Shown here piece after piece: positions 10,092-18,584 of a stretch of DNA of 64,000 nt. Location of the stretch: the NCBI RefSeq assembly GCF_040096615.1, contig NZ_JBBMEJ010000001.1, positions 186,001-250,000 of the forward strand. Reading direction: 5' to 3'. How positions within the stretch are numbered: position 1 is the stretch's first letter; every line of letters begins with the position of its first letter. The stretch comes from Blautia_A aquisgranensis. Its GTDB lineage: Bacteria > Bacillota > Clostridia > Lachnospirales > Lachnospiraceae. Position numbers and translations under genes: made by a program. The notes below the pieces were generated by a model, which saw only the letters and a list, made by a program, of their open reading frames with translations, ran no database searches and was not told the DNA's origin.

Positions 10092-11075
10092 ATGGCAGTT
10101 TTCAGAGTGGAACGAAACAAGGGCTATACCGTAATGAGCAACCACCACCTACGCAACAAGGAGCTTTCCCTAAAGGCAAAGGGGCTGTTGTCGCAAATGC
10201 TGTCACTCCCCGAAGATTGGGACTACACCTTGAAAGGCTTATCCCTTATCAACCGGGAGAAGATAGACGCTATCCGCGAAGCCATTAAGGAACTTGAACG
10301 CGCCGGGTATATCGTCCGTTCAAGGGAGCGCGACGAGAAAGGACGCTTGCGGGGCGCGGACTATGTGATATTCGAGCAGCCGCAGCCGCCTACGCCGGAT
10401 TTACCTACATTGGAAAATCCAACATTGGATAATCCAATGCAGGAAAAACCAACATTGGAAAAACCTACGTTGGAAAATCCAACGCAATTAAATAAAGATA
10501 TACAAAGAACTGACTTACCAAAAAAAGAAAAATCAAATACAGATTTATCAAGTACCCATTCCATTCCTATCCTTTCCCCTAACCCCTCTCCTTGCAGAGA
10601 AGCGGCTGCGCCGCCGGAACGGAAAGGAACGGAAGCGGCAGCACAGAGCGCAGTTGATATATACCGGGAAATCATCAAGGACAATATCGACTACCACATT
10701 CTCAAACAGGACATGAAGTTTGACAGTGACAGGCTGGACGAGATTGTAGACCTCATGCTTGAAACCGTATGCACCGCCAGAAAGCGGGTACGGATTGCGG
10801 GGGACGACTACCCGGCAGAGCTTGTGAAGTCAAAGTTTATGAAACTAGACGGCGAGCATATCCGCTTTGTGCTTGACTGTATGCGGGAGAACACAACCAA
10901 AATCCGCAACATCAAGCAATATCTGAAAGCCGCCCTTTTCAACGCCCCGTCCACAATCGGCAACTACTACACTTCCCTTGTCGCCCATGACATGGCAAGC
11001 GGCGCACTGTCACCGAAAAAGCCGCAGTACGGCGACCCGGACTATTATTCATGCAATGAGGGCGAAAGCCTGTAA
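10092..11075 (+). CDS. Replication-initiator-like winged-helix protein (Tn1549-type, DUF6017-like)
   Basis: 327 residues starting MAVFRVERNKGYTVMSNHHL, with an AAAGGAG site upstream. Residues about 15-95 form a winged-helix DNA-binding domain of the replisome-organiser type (LSLKAKGLLSQMLSLPEDWD, AIKELERAGYI). A central linker (about 100-135) is a degenerate five-residue repeat of the form PTLEN/PTLEK. The C-terminal 130 residues look like the DUF6017 domain, with a conserved IYREIIKDNIDY start. In Tn1549-family elements this gene opens the conjugation region and probably supports rolling-circle or theta replication of the excised circle. It is strikingly GC-rich compared with ICE A, so this fragment came from another element. 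Confidence 0.75.
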   Translation: MAVFRVERNKGYTVMSNHHLRNKELSLKAKGLLSQMLSLPEDWDYTLKGLSLINREKIDAIREAIKELERAGYIVRSRERDEKGRLRGADYVIFEQPQPPTPDLPTLENPTLDNPMQEKPTLEKPTLENPTQLNKDIQRTDLPKKEKSNTDLSSTHSIPILSPNPSPCREAAAPPERKGTEAAAQSAVDIYREIIKDNIDYHILKQDMKFDSDRLDEIVDLMLETVCTARKRVRIAGDDYPAELVKSKFMKLDGEHIRFVLDCMRENTTKIRNIKQYLKAALFNAPSTIGNYYTSLVAHDMASGALSPKKPQYGDPDYYSCNEGESL

Positions 11076-11106
11076 CCACCCACAACCACAAAAGGAGGAT
11101 TTTATT

Positions 11107-11328
11107 ATGGCACAGAAAATGACAGGAGCATTGGTATTTGACGAGCGCACCGACCGTTACGACATCCGCTTTGACTTAAACAGCTACTACGGGGGCTTGC
11201 ATTGCGGCGAGTGCTTTGACGTATTCGTGCGGGGCAAGTGGAAGCCGACCCGGATTGAGTACGGCGACAACTGGTATCTTGTGGGTATCAGAGCCGAGGA
11301 CTTGAACGGGCTGCGGGTGCGTATCTGA
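11107..11328 (+). CDS. DUF5348-type small protein
   Basis: 73 residues, MAQKMTGALVFDERTDRYDI to LNGLRVRI, with AAAGGAGG seven bases before the start. The pattern of a beta-rich domain with GECFDVFV and YLVGI matches the DUF5348 family found in Tn1549-like modules between the replication initiator and pcfB. The function is unknown. It lies in the same direction and operon as its neighbours. Confidence 0.75.
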   Translation: MAQKMTGALVFDERTDRYDIRFDLNSYYGGLHCGECFDVFVRGKWKPTRIEYGDNWYLVGIRAEDLNGLRVRI

Positions 11329-11369
11329 CCGCCGCCCCATAAAGAAACGCGAAAGGAGGACGCGACAAA

Positions 11370-11846
11370 TTGCAGGACGAAGTAAACGAAAAGACCATAG
11401 CCCTTTACATCAAGACCGGGAAGCTGACCGCGCAGACGCTCCAAAAGGCAATGAAAGCCATACTGTCAAAGGGCAAAAAGCAGCTTGCAAAACCGCCACA
11501 GGGCAAGCAGAGCTTAAAGCAGCTTATGAAGCAGAACGCGGGCGTTTCCAACATTGAGATTACCGAGGGCAATATCAAAGCCTTTGAGAGTACGGCGAAA
11601 AAGTACGGTATCGACTTTGCGCTGAAAAAGGACGCGACGGAAAGCCCGCCCCGCTATCTGGTTTTCTTCAAGGGGCGGGACGCGGACGTACTGACCGCAG
11701 CCTTTAAGGAATTTTCCGCAAAAAAGCTGACACAGGAGAAAAAGCCCTCAATCCGAAAGCTGCTCTCTACCCTCAAAGAAGCTGCACAGGGCAGAAACGC
11801 GGAACGGGCAAAGGTCAAGAACAAGGACAGGGAGGTATCGCTATGA
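11370..11846 (+). CDS. PcfB-like conjugation accessory protein
   Basis: 158 residues from a TTG start at 11370 that is preceded by AAAGGAGG; no ATG fits better. The sequence MQDEVNEKTIALYIKTGKLTAQ resembles the PcfB family, a small relaxase or coupling-protein partner. The central part NIKAFESTAKKYGIDFALKKD and the lysine-rich tail are typical. Its stop overlaps the coupling protein start by four bases, which supports a functional link in presenting the relaxosome to the transfer channel. Confidence 0.75.
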   Translation: MQDEVNEKTIALYIKTGKLTAQTLQKAMKAILSKGKKQLAKPPQGKQSLKQLMKQNAGVSNIEITEGNIKAFESTAKKYGIDFALKKDATESPPRYLVFFKGRDADVLTAAFKEFSAKKLTQEKKPSIRKLLSTLKEAAQGRNAERAKVKNKDREVSL

Positions 11847-13651
11847 AGCCGGAAATCAAGAAGCTGCTTATCCTAAATCTCCCGTATCTGCTCTTTGTCT
11901 GGCTCTTTGATAAAGTGGGCGCGGCTGTCCGGCTCTCCCCCGGCGCGGACGCAAGCGCAAAGCTGCTACATCTTGGGGACGGTTTTACCGCCGCCTTTTC
12001 CAGTATCGCGCCGAGCTTCCACCCGGCAGACTTAGCTTTAGGCATTGCGGGGGCGGTCATTGTCCGGCTGATTATCTACACCAAAGGCAAGAACGCGAAG
12101 AAATACCGCCGCGGGACAGAATACGGTTCGGCGCGTTGGGGCGGGGCTGACGACATAAAGCCGTACACCGACCCGGTATTTGAGAACAATATCCCCTTAA
12201 CGCAGACGGAACGGCTCACCATGAACAGCCGCCCGAAGCAGCCGAAATACGCAAGAAACAAAAATATCCTTGTAATCGGCGGTTCCGGCAGCGGCAAGAC
12301 CCGGTTCTTTGTGAAACCGTCGCTCATGCAATGTACGTCAAAGGATTTTCCAACGTCGTATATCGTCACTGACCCGAAAGGAACACTGATTTTGGAAACC
12401 GGGAAAATGTTACAGCGGTACAAATACCGTATCAAAGTGCTAAATACGATTAACTTCAAAAAATCCATGAAATACAATCCCTTTGCCTATCTGCGGAGCG
12501 AAAAGGACATTTTGAAGTTAGTCAATACCATTATCGCCAACACCAAAGGCGACGGGGAAAAATCCGGCGAGGATTTCTGGGTGAAAGCGGAAAAGCTCTA
12601 CTACACCGCGCTAATCGGCTACATCTGGTATGAAGCCCCGGAGGACGAGAAGAACTTCACGACGCTGCTTGAGATGATAAATGCGTCGGAAGCCCGCGAG
12701 GACGACGAGGATTTCCAGAACCCGGTTGACCTCATGTTTGAACGTCTGGAAGAAAAAGACCCGGAACATTTTGCAGTCAAGCAGTACAAAAAATACAAAC
12801 TTGCGGCGGGCAAGACCGCAAAAAGCATACTTATCTCATGCGGCGCGAGGTTAGCCCCATTCGACATTAAGGAGCTGCGGGAGCTTATGGAAACCGACGA
12901 AATGGAGCTTGACACCATAGGCGACAGAAAGACCGCCCTTTTCGTCATCATCAGCGACACCGACGACACTTTTAACTTTGTCGTTTCAATCCTTTACACA
13001 CAGCTATTCAACCTCTTGTGCGACAAGGCAGATGATGAATACGGCGGGCGGCTTCCCGTCCATGTTAGGTGCTTACTTGATGAATTTGCGAATATCGGGC
13101 AGATACCAAAGTTTGAAAAGCTCATTGCAACGATACGGAGCCGGGAAATATCCGCGTCAATCATCTTGCAGAGCCAGTCACAGCTAAAAGCCATTTACAA
13201 AGACAACGCCGATACCATAGTCGGCAACTGCGACACCACGCTTTTCTTGGGCGGCAAGGAGAAAACCACCCTTAAAGAAATATCGGAAATTTTAGGAAAA
13301 GAAACGATAGACAGCTTTAACACGTCCGAAACAAGGGGGCGGGAGCTTTCGCATGGGCTGAACTATCAGAAATTGGGAAAGCAGCTTATGACGGAAGATG
13401 AAATTGCAGTCATGGACGGAGGGAAATGTATCTTGCAGCTACGCGGGGTGCGCCCGTTCTTTTCGGACAAATTCGACATAACGAAGCACCCGAAATACAA
13501 GTACCTGTCCGACGCAGACCCGAAGAACGCCTTTGACATGGAAAAGCACCTTAAACGCCGCCCCGCCATTGTCAAGCCCGACGAGGTTTTTGACTATTAC
13601 GAGCTTGACGCGGCAGACTTACAGGAGGACGCAGACCATGAGGAAACGTAG
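11843..13651 (+). CDS. VirD4/TraG-type coupling protein ATPase
   Basis: 602 residues. Two membrane segments lie in the N-terminal region (about 9-25 and 60-78). The Walker A motif GGSGSGKTRF is near residue 147 and Walker B CLLDEFANIG near 410, and a final C-terminal alpha/beta region follows. This is a hexameric ATPase that links the relaxase-DNA complex to a type IV secretion channel at the membrane. It appears full length. Its neighbours pcfB (upstream, overlapping) and a small gene (downstream, overlapping) match the Tn1549 order, but the relaxase and the rest of the channel are missing from this fragment, so it would have to work with another element's machinery. Confidence 0.85.
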   Translation: MKPEIKKLLILNLPYLLFVWLFDKVGAAVRLSPGADASAKLLHLGDGFTAAFSSIAPSFHPADLALGIAGAVIVRLIIYTKGKNAKKYRRGTEYGSARWGGADDIKPYTDPVFENNIPLTQTERLTMNSRPKQPKYARNKNILVIGGSGSGKTRFFVKPSLMQCTSKDFPTSYIVTDPKGTLILETGKMLQRYKYRIKVLNTINFKKSMKYNPFAYLRSEKDILKLVNTIIANTKGDGEKSGEDFWVKAEKLYYTALIGYIWYEAPEDEKNFTTLLEMINASEAREDDEDFQNPVDLMFERLEEKDPEHFAVKQYKKYKLAAGKTAKSILISCGARLAPFDIKELRELMETDEMELDTIGDRKTALFVIISDTDDTFNFVVSILYTQLFNLLCDKADDEYGGRLPVHVRCLLDEFANIGQIPKFEKLIATIRSREISASIILQSQSQLKAIYKDNADTIVGNCDTTLFLGGKEKTTLKEISEILGKETIDSFNTSETRGRELSHGLNYQKLGKQLMTEDEIAVMDGGKCILQLRGVRPFFSDKFDITKHPKYKYLSDADPKNAFDMEKHLKRRPAIVKPDEVFDYYELDAADLQEDADHEET

Positions 13652-13808
13652 CGCAGAGGAAAAACAAAAGCAGCTTGAACGGTTTTTAATGAATGTTGCG
13701 GAAGCCGCCGACGCTGCATTATGGGAGTATTGGCGGGAAAAGGAAGCGGAACACCGCCGTTTTGCAACGGAGTATGTCACGCGCCGGGGGCTTATCCCGC
13801 AACAGTGA
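13638..13808 (+). CDS. Small basic protein downstream of virD4
   Basis: 56 residues, MRKRSAEEKQKQLERFLMNV to GLIPQQ, starting inside the end of the coupling protein gene with AGGAGG upstream. It is highly charged and probably helical. Genes of this size and position are present in Tn1549-like elements; the role is unknown. Confidence 0.65.
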   Translation: MRKRSAEEKQKQLERFLMNVAEAADAALWEYWREKEAEHRRFATEYVTRRGLIPQQ

Positions 13809-14219
13809 CAGCATGGCAGACCGCCGGGGGACAGGGGAAGCTACACTTCCCCTACGCTGCCTTGCGGCAGCTACCCCTTTGTGAACTTGCGGGAAGCGAA
13901 CACCTTGCTACGCAAGCTATTCACTTCCCGCAAGTCTGAAAAAAACGTCCGGCAGCACAGCGGAACACAGAAAGGAGCGATTGAAGCAATCACATCTATC
14001 CATACCGGCTACATGATACGCGCCCCCACTTTCCGGCGCAGTACACAGCGGCAGGAGCCGCACCCCTTACAACTGAATACCGCCGCGCCGCAGAACTTAC
14101 GCAGCGCGGGGACAGCCGCCTTTACCAGAGGGCGGTTTTTTTGTGCGGCGGCGACCATACGCTGACCGCCTTTTGTCCGCTTGCCGGACAGCCGCAGACG
14201 CGGCAGAAAGGATATATTT
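13809..14219 (+). other. GC-rich non-coding stretch before the Maff2 gene
   Basis: 410 bp rich in short inverted repeats (for example GGGGAAG with CTTCCCC and GCTGCC with GGCAGC near 13835-13875). A short open frame across it lacks a good start and has poor composition, so I do not call it. An intrinsic terminator lies near its end. In related elements this position precedes the pilin-like gene. Confidence 0.45.
14116..14142 (+). terminator. Intrinsic terminator
   Basis: CCGCC and GGCGG arms enclose a short loop and are followed by seven or eight T. It ends the transcript coming from the virD4 region. Confidence 0.6.
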
Positions 14220-14360
14220 ATGGCATTTTTCAATAGCGCAGTAGACGTTTTGCAGACCCTTGTTGTAGCACTTGGAGCCGGGCTTGGTATCTGGGGCGTA
14301 ATCAATCTGATGGAGGGCTACGGCAATGACAATCCGGGCGCAAATGCTCATGTACGGTAA
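14220..14360 (+). pseudogene. Maff2 (VirB2-like) gene, truncated after NPGA
   Basis: Starts MAFFNSAVDVLQTLVVALGA after an AAAGGA site and follows the Maff2 family through GIWGVINLMEGYGNDNPGA, then diverges to NAHVR and stops. Family members continue with a second hydrophobic segment (KQLMAGGG-type), so the C-terminal half is missing. The break at about 14345 marks the junction between the Tn1549-like fragment and the tetracycline resistance fragment. The protein is normally a small two-helix membrane subunit of the transfer channel. Confidence 0.8.
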
Positions 14361-14444
14361 AGTATCACAAGAAAATTATGTCGAATTGACAGCCGCCTCC
14401 GCTATACCGAATAAGGAAATAAAGAGTCCTCAAATTTTGCGCTA

Positions 14445-14481
14445 CTAAATGAAGACGAGCGGAAGTAATCTCCCGCTCGTC
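14445..14481 (-). terminator. Terminator downstream of tet(40)
   Basis: GACGAGCGG (14454-14462) pairs with CCGCTCGTC (14473-14481). On the minus strand the stem is followed by a T-containing stretch. It lies 22 bases past the tet(40) stop. Confidence 0.65.
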
Positions 14482-14502
14482 AGTAAACTTAACTATGCCA
14501 TA

Positions 14503-15723
14503 TCAATCCCGCTTCTTTCCCGCCACCGGCACTAAGAACAGCGCGGGCAACAGCAGGAAAGCGGTACAGACCAGCCCCCAGGGTATGGACACCTGCTGGG
14601 CTACCAGCCCCACAATAGGCCCGCCGATGATCTGCCCGAAAGAGTCCAGCTGTCCGCTGGTGGAAAAGACTGTGGCGCGCATTTTCTCATCCACATGGTC
14701 GTTCATCCAGGCGGCCAGCACAGGCTCCTTGATGGTGCGCATAAGCCCCGCCAGCAGGAACACCAACAACATGAACCAAAAGCTCCGCCCCACCGCGAAG
14801 AGAACCAGGCACAGGATATACCCGGCGCTGGTGGACATGACCACACTGGTTCGGCTGACAGTCCCTTTTTTCTCCATGCGGGCGATGAGCAACTGAGAAG
14901 CCAGAATACCTAAGCCGCTGCCGATAAGACTGATAACACCGAACCAAGTGACGCTGTTCAGCGGCCCGATAACGGGTATTACCGTGTCATCCAGAAAATG
15001 AGCGGTGGAGAGCCGGTCAAAGCCTTCACTGGCAAGTCCCCCGCATAGTGTGATTGCTAAGAGCGCCAGCAACACAGGTGCGCCTTTCACAAAGCCCAGG
15101 TTGAGCTTGAACAGGCAGACAAAGTCTTTAAGCAAGCCCTGCCGTTCCTCAATAGCAGGGGAGAAGTTGGTTTCTGGCATGATGCGAACCAACACCAGCC
15201 CCAACAACAAGCACAAACTGCCCCCCAAGATGACAGGCATTTGCAGGTTTATGTTTCCCAGCAGTGTGCCCGGCACCACGCCCAGAACGCCGCCGATTTG
15301 CCCCATTTGACTGCCCCGCAGGAACACCTTGTCTATGGGTTTGTCCTTTTCCTCCGAGGCAATCCACGCCTCCAGAGCGCCGGTGATGAAGGTATCACCG
15401 CAACCCCAGACAACCTGGGCCAGCAGAACCGGCGCGAACCACGGTAGCGCACCCTCCATCAGAAAGCCCAGGCCGTAGAGGAACATTCCAATCAGCACCG
15501 AGCGCCGACGGCTATACAAATCCGACACCACACCGGTGGGTATCTCGAACAGAAAGCAGGCGGTCTCCTGAACCGTCCCTACCAGGACAAGCTGGAAAGC
15601 ATCCAGCTGCACCACCTCCAGGTGGTACACGATGGAAAGCACTGTGGACATAGAAACCGCCAGGGAAGAGACAAATCGGAACAGCAGGTAGACAGAATAT
15701 GCCTTTGAATTTTTAGCAAACAT
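14503..15723 (-). CDS. tet(40): Tetracycline efflux transporter Tet(40)
   Basis: 406 residues from the ATG at 15723, which has AAGGAGG ten bases upstream; an in-frame extension to 15834 lacks such a site. The protein MFAKNSKAYSVYLLFRFVSS is a major facilitator with 12 hydrophobic segments and the conserved GVVSDLYSRRRSV loop between helices 2 and 3. Length, start and context match Tet(40), described in gut Firmicutes in tandem with a mosaic tet(O/32/O). It exports tetracycline in exchange for protons. It lies 140 bp downstream of tet(O) in the same direction and may share its transcript. The gene is GC-richer than tet(O), so the two had different origins before being joined. Confidence 0.93.
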   Translation of the reverse strand: MFAKNSKAYSVYLLFRFVSSLAVSMSTVLSIVYHLEVVQLDAFQLVLVGTVQETACFLFEIPTGVVSDLYSRRRSVLIGMFLYGLGFLMEGALPWFAPVLLAQVVWGCGDTFITGALEAWIASEEKDKPIDKVFLRGSQMGQIGGVLGVVPGTLLGNINLQMPVILGGSLCLLLGLVLVRIMPETNFSPAIEERQGLLKDFVCLFKLNLGFVKGAPVLLALLAITLCGGLASEGFDRLSTAHFLDDTVIPVIGPLNSVTWFGVISLIGSGLGILASQLLIARMEKKGTVSRTSVVMSTSAGYILCLVLFAVGRSFWFMLLVFLLAGLMRTIKEPVLAAWMNDHVDEKMRATVFSTSGQLDSFGQIIGGPIVGLVAQQVSIPWGLVCTAFLLLPALFLVPVAGKKRD

Positions 15724-15863
15724 GAAGTTACATCCTCCTTTACGAATCAGTGGGTTGTTTTGTGAAACAAGCTTCTCAGCCCTTTCTAACAGTGATTTTA
15801 GAAAAGGCCTCCTAAAGTGCCCAAATCCTTTCAAATCTCATTTTATACGACTTATGCAAGCTG

Positions 15864-17783
15864 TTAGGCTAACTTGTGGAACATATGCCGAACCTTATCT
15901 ATACGGCTATTCGGGCGGCGGGGTTGGCAAATAAGTTTACCAGTAGCTGGCTGGTATCCTTTTAACTCTGTCAAGCAGACTCCCTGCCCATTTGTGAAAT
16001 AAGTTAAATCGTTCCTGTATTCTTGAATACATCTAGCAGGGATTTCTCCTTTCAGAATGACCTCGTCATTCTTTATCTGAGTACTTACAATATCTGCACA
16101 ATACCTTGGAGCATCATGATACGCCCGTGAGAGATATTCCTGCGGTGCATAAATTTCAAAGTGGAGATATGGCTCTAATAGTTCTGTCCCTGCTTTTTTT
16201 AAAGCCTGCTCCAATACGATAGGGGAAAGCAGCCGAAAGTCTGCGGGGGTACTTACAGGACTATAATACAATCCATATTCAAAACAGATTTTACAGTCTG
16301 TCACTTTCCATCCATACAGCCCCTGCTCGCAGCCATAAAGAACCCCCTCCATAACCGCATTTTGGAACGATTGGTTTAAATATCCAAGTGAAACTCTGCT
16401 TTCATACTGCACTCCACTTCCAATAGGGAGCGGCTCTATGGACAACCCGACAGAAGCCCAGAAAGGATTTGGCGGGACTTCTATGTGGATGGTATATTCT
16501 GCTTTTCTAAGCGGTCTTTCCATATATATAACAGTAGGCTCTTTTATTTCTGCCTCCACATGATATTTTTCCTCAAGGATGGCACAAATGACTTCCATCT
16601 GCACTTTCCCCAAAAAAGAAAGTATAATCTCATGCGTTGTAGTATCCACATAATATTTTAAAAGAGGGTCGCCATCTGAAATTTCTGTAAGTGCCCCAAG
16701 CAATATTTCCCGCTGTTCAGATTTCTTTGCTGCAATCGTTGTTTGGAGCATAGGGAGAGGATTTTCAATAAATGTTCTCTGCGGCAACAGCATTTCGTTC
16801 CCCAAAATACTGTTTAGCTGCAAAACATCATTTGGTAAAATTACAATATCACCAGAGCAGGCTGTATCGGATGAACATAATTCACCGTTTGTCGGAACAC
16901 ACATCTCTGTGATTTTTATTTTCTCTTTTTCAGATATTTTAATAACATCCCTCAAATGCAATGTTCCGCTATATATACGCACATAAACAAAACGCCGCCT
17001 TTTCTCTGAATATTCAATCTTAAAAACCTGCCCGCATAGTTCAGATTGACCTTCAGGCGTTGATGAATAAAACTTACTGGCAATCACTTCTATAAGCTGC
17101 CGAATCCCCAGATTGTTTTTAGCGCTTCCGTGATAAACGGGAAATAACGTTCCGTTTTGGAATCTCCTGTTTTCTTCCTGTTCCAGTTCTGACATTTTAA
17201 ACGGTTTCCCTGACATATATTTCTCTAATAGTTCATCGTTTCCCATAATTACCGCATCCCACTGTTCCATATCGTCATTGTCCGTTACATTTATATGAGG
17301 ATGCTGCCCAACCTTTTGCTTCACTATAATTTCCGAAGAAAGCTTTGCTTTCATTTCTTGATATACCATTGGCAAATCAATCCCCTCTTGGTCAATTTTA
17401 TTGATGAAAAAAATTGTCGGAATCTTCATTGTCTGTAGTGCATGAAACAGTATACGGGTCTGTGCCTGTATGCCATCCTTTGCAGAAACTAATAATACTG
17501 CTCCGTCTAATACGGATAAAGAACGGTATACTTCCGCCAAAAAATCCATATGGCCTGGCGTATCTATAATGTTGACTTTTACATCCTCCCACTGAAAAGA
17601 TGTCACTGCTGTCTGGATAGTGATTCCCCTTTGACGCTCCAAATTCATTGTATCTGTCCTTGTTGTGCCTTTATCTACGCTCCCTGGTTCTGCAATTGCA
17701 CCACTGGTATACAATAAACTCTCCGTTAATGTTGTCTTTCCTGCGTCAACGTGAGCCAGAATGCCTAAGTTAATTATTTTCAT
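15864..17783 (-). CDS. tet(O): Ribosomal protection protein Tet(O) or mosaic Tet(O/32/O)
   Basis: 639 residues, the Tet(O) length. It is an EF-G-like GTPase with G1 AHVDAGKTTLTE, G3 DTPGHMDF and G4 NKID in the first 140 residues, then the EF-G-like domains II-V ending RIDKVRHMFHKLA. It dislodges tetracycline from the ribosomal A site. As far as I can compare from memory it is Tet(O)-like along the whole length. The most frequent partner of tet(40) is the mosaic tet(O/32/O), and small central differences could reflect that; only an alignment can decide. It is preceded by a complete tet(M)-type regulatory leader and followed by tet(40). Confidence 0.93.
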   Translation of the reverse strand: MKIINLGILAHVDAGKTTLTESLLYTSGAIAEPGSVDKGTTRTDTMNLERQRGITIQTAVTSFQWEDVKVNIIDTPGHMDFLAEVYRSLSVLDGAVLLVSAKDGIQAQTRILFHALQTMKIPTIFFINKIDQEGIDLPMVYQEMKAKLSSEIIVKQKVGQHPHINVTDNDDMEQWDAVIMGNDELLEKYMSGKPFKMSELEQEENRRFQNGTLFPVYHGSAKNNLGIRQLIEVIASKFYSSTPEGQSELCGQVFKIEYSEKRRRFVYVRIYSGTLHLRDVIKISEKEKIKITEMCVPTNGELCSSDTACSGDIVILPNDVLQLNSILGNEMLLPQRTFIENPLPMLQTTIAAKKSEQREILLGALTEISDGDPLLKYYVDTTTHEIILSFLGKVQMEVICAILEEKYHVEAEIKEPTVIYMERPLRKAEYTIHIEVPPNPFWASVGLSIEPLPIGSGVQYESRVSLGYLNQSFQNAVMEGVLYGCEQGLYGWKVTDCKICFEYGLYYSPVSTPADFRLLSPIVLEQALKKAGTELLEPYLHFEIYAPQEYLSRAYHDAPRYCADIVSTQIKNDEVILKGEIPARCIQEYRNDLTYFTNGQGVCLTELKGYQPATGKLICQPRRPNSRIDKVRHMFHKLA

Positions 17784-17815
17784 GTGATTTTCCTCCTATC
17801 AACACCCAAAAAAGG

Positions 17816-17855
17816 GCATAAAAATACCCAGTGATAAATACTCCTATCACTGGGT
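17816..17855 (-). terminator. Attenuator terminator of tet(O)
   Basis: ACCCAGTGATA (17826-17836) pairs with TATCACTGGGT (17845-17855), and on the minus strand the stem is followed by ATTTTTAT. This is the hairpin known from tet(M) and tet(O) leaders. It stops transcription before the gene unless ribosomes stalled by tetracycline change the folding. Confidence 0.85.
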
Positions 17856-18007
17856 AAATAACTCCAATAGCCCCAAAACACTTATATGTTTTCGGGCATA
17901 TAAAATTACATGATAAAAGTATTCTTAAACTGGGTACAAAAAACTAAGCCCCATATTAAAAGTGAAACGGGACTGCTACTTTTTGTTCCCACTATCAAAT
18001 TGACAGT

Positions 18008-18031
18008 TTATTTAAGAATACCTTGCCGCAT
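18008..18031 (-). CDS. tet(O) leader peptide
   Basis: Seven codons, MRQGILK, with AAGGAG upstream. The tet(M) leader of Tn916 begins with an almost identical short frame. Its translation is thought to be the sensor for the attenuation system. It lies about 30 bases after the promoter. Confidence 0.7.
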   Translation of the reverse strand: MRQGILK

Positions 18032-18063
18032 ATTTATTAACTCCTTGTATAATACTGAATCTA

Positions 18064-18092
18064 ATTATATTCCTTAACCCTTTATTTGTCAA
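18064..18092 (-). promoter_or_regulatory. tet(O) promoter
   Basis: On the minus strand a perfect -35 (TTGACA, 18087-18092) and -10 (TATAAT, 18064-18069) are separated by 17 bases. It drives the leader and tet(O), and perhaps tet(40). Confidence 0.9.
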
Positions 18093-18149
18093 GCTGACAA
18101 ACTAAAGCAGAAAAAGCGGCAGGATTTCCCCCTGCCACTAATCATCTGT

Positions 18150-18524
18150 TTATGCAAAAATAATTTCCTTTTCCACAATCTCCCTCGCACAAGCCCTTAT
18201 GTTATTGAGGCATCCTGTCCATTCTAAGGCGTTTTCTGCCTTTAGCTGTTCCGTTATGCCCTGTGCCTGTTTCATACCCTCTATGAGCCTTTCAAAGCGT
18301 TCCTGTGCCTGTCTGTTGATGTCGGCAAGGTAGGCGTTTAGCCTGCCGCTTGTAAGAAGATTGGTGTATGTAACTTTACGGTACTGTTTTAGATAATCTA
18401 AATGCCGTTGCCCCCAGATGCCTATTGCCTGTTCTTCTTCGGCGGGTACAGTTAAGCACGGTATCAAATAATCCCCTTGCCTTTCGTATTTGCCGCCCAG
18501 TTCCTCAAATAATGATTTTGCCAT
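18150..18524 (-). CDS. tnpV: TnpV transposon-encoded protein of element I
   Basis: 124 residues, MAKSLFEELGGKYERQGDYL to IVEKEIIFA, with GGAGG before the start. The blocks GDYLIPCLTV, IGIWGQRH and LTSGRLNAYL define the TnpV family of Tn4451-like elements. Its molecular role is not established. It lies 56 bases inside the right end of element I, opposite the recombinase, which marks the original limits of the element. A GC-rich stem (GGCAGG with CCTGCC near 18118-18138) after the stop may be its terminator. Confidence 0.85.
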   Translation of the reverse strand: MAKSLFEELGGKYERQGDYLIPCLTVPAEEEQAIGIWGQRHLDYLKQYRKVTYTNLLTSGRLNAYLADINRQAQERFERLIEGMKQAQGITEQLKAENALEWTGCLNNIRACAREIVEKEIIFA

Positions 18525-18558
18525 TGTCTGTTACCTCCACATTCTTTTTTATTTTGAA

Positions 18559-18584
18559 TGTCCGCAAAATCCGTCCTACATCAG
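18559..18584. repeat. Right end of element I: core ATCAG plus inverted repeat
   Basis: TGTCCGCAAAA (18559-18569) is the inverted counterpart of the left end repeat and is followed ten bases on by the core ATCAG (18580-18584). Confidence 0.75.

Larger units (their letters stand above)
8123..18584. mobile_element. Element I: composite serine-recombinase element with tet(O)-tet(40)
   Basis: The element splits the ICE A helicase gene. The five bases ATCAG occur at both ends (8123-8127 and 18580-18584). Deleting one copy and everything between rejoins the helicase frame exactly, so the insertion is 10,457 bp. The core contains TC/GA, the dinucleotide used by TnpX and TndX. One end carries a truncated large serine recombinase and the other a tnpV gene. 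The interior is a patchwork: a GC-rich Tn1549-like piece (about 9.85-14.35 kb, plus strand) and a tetracycline resistance piece (about 14.35-18.1 kb, minus strand). The recombinase lacks its catalytic serine region, so movement would need help in trans. Confidence 0.85.

Noticed and set aside
9916..10134. 72-codon frame upstream of the replication initiator
   Set aside because: It begins inside a terminator hairpin and overlaps the real gene start; no family resemblance.
10400..10495. Tandem repeat in the replication initiator as a CRISPR or iteron array
   Set aside because: The repeats keep the reading frame as PTLEN-type units of a protein linker.
13881..14165. 94-codon frame on the plus strand in the GC-rich gap
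   Set aside because: No ribosome binding site, composition like shadow frames, and it runs through a terminator.
15864..17783. Calling the gene firmly tet(O/32/O)
   Set aside because: The tet(40) partner favours the mosaic form, but from memory the protein looks Tet(O)-like throughout; an alignment is needed.
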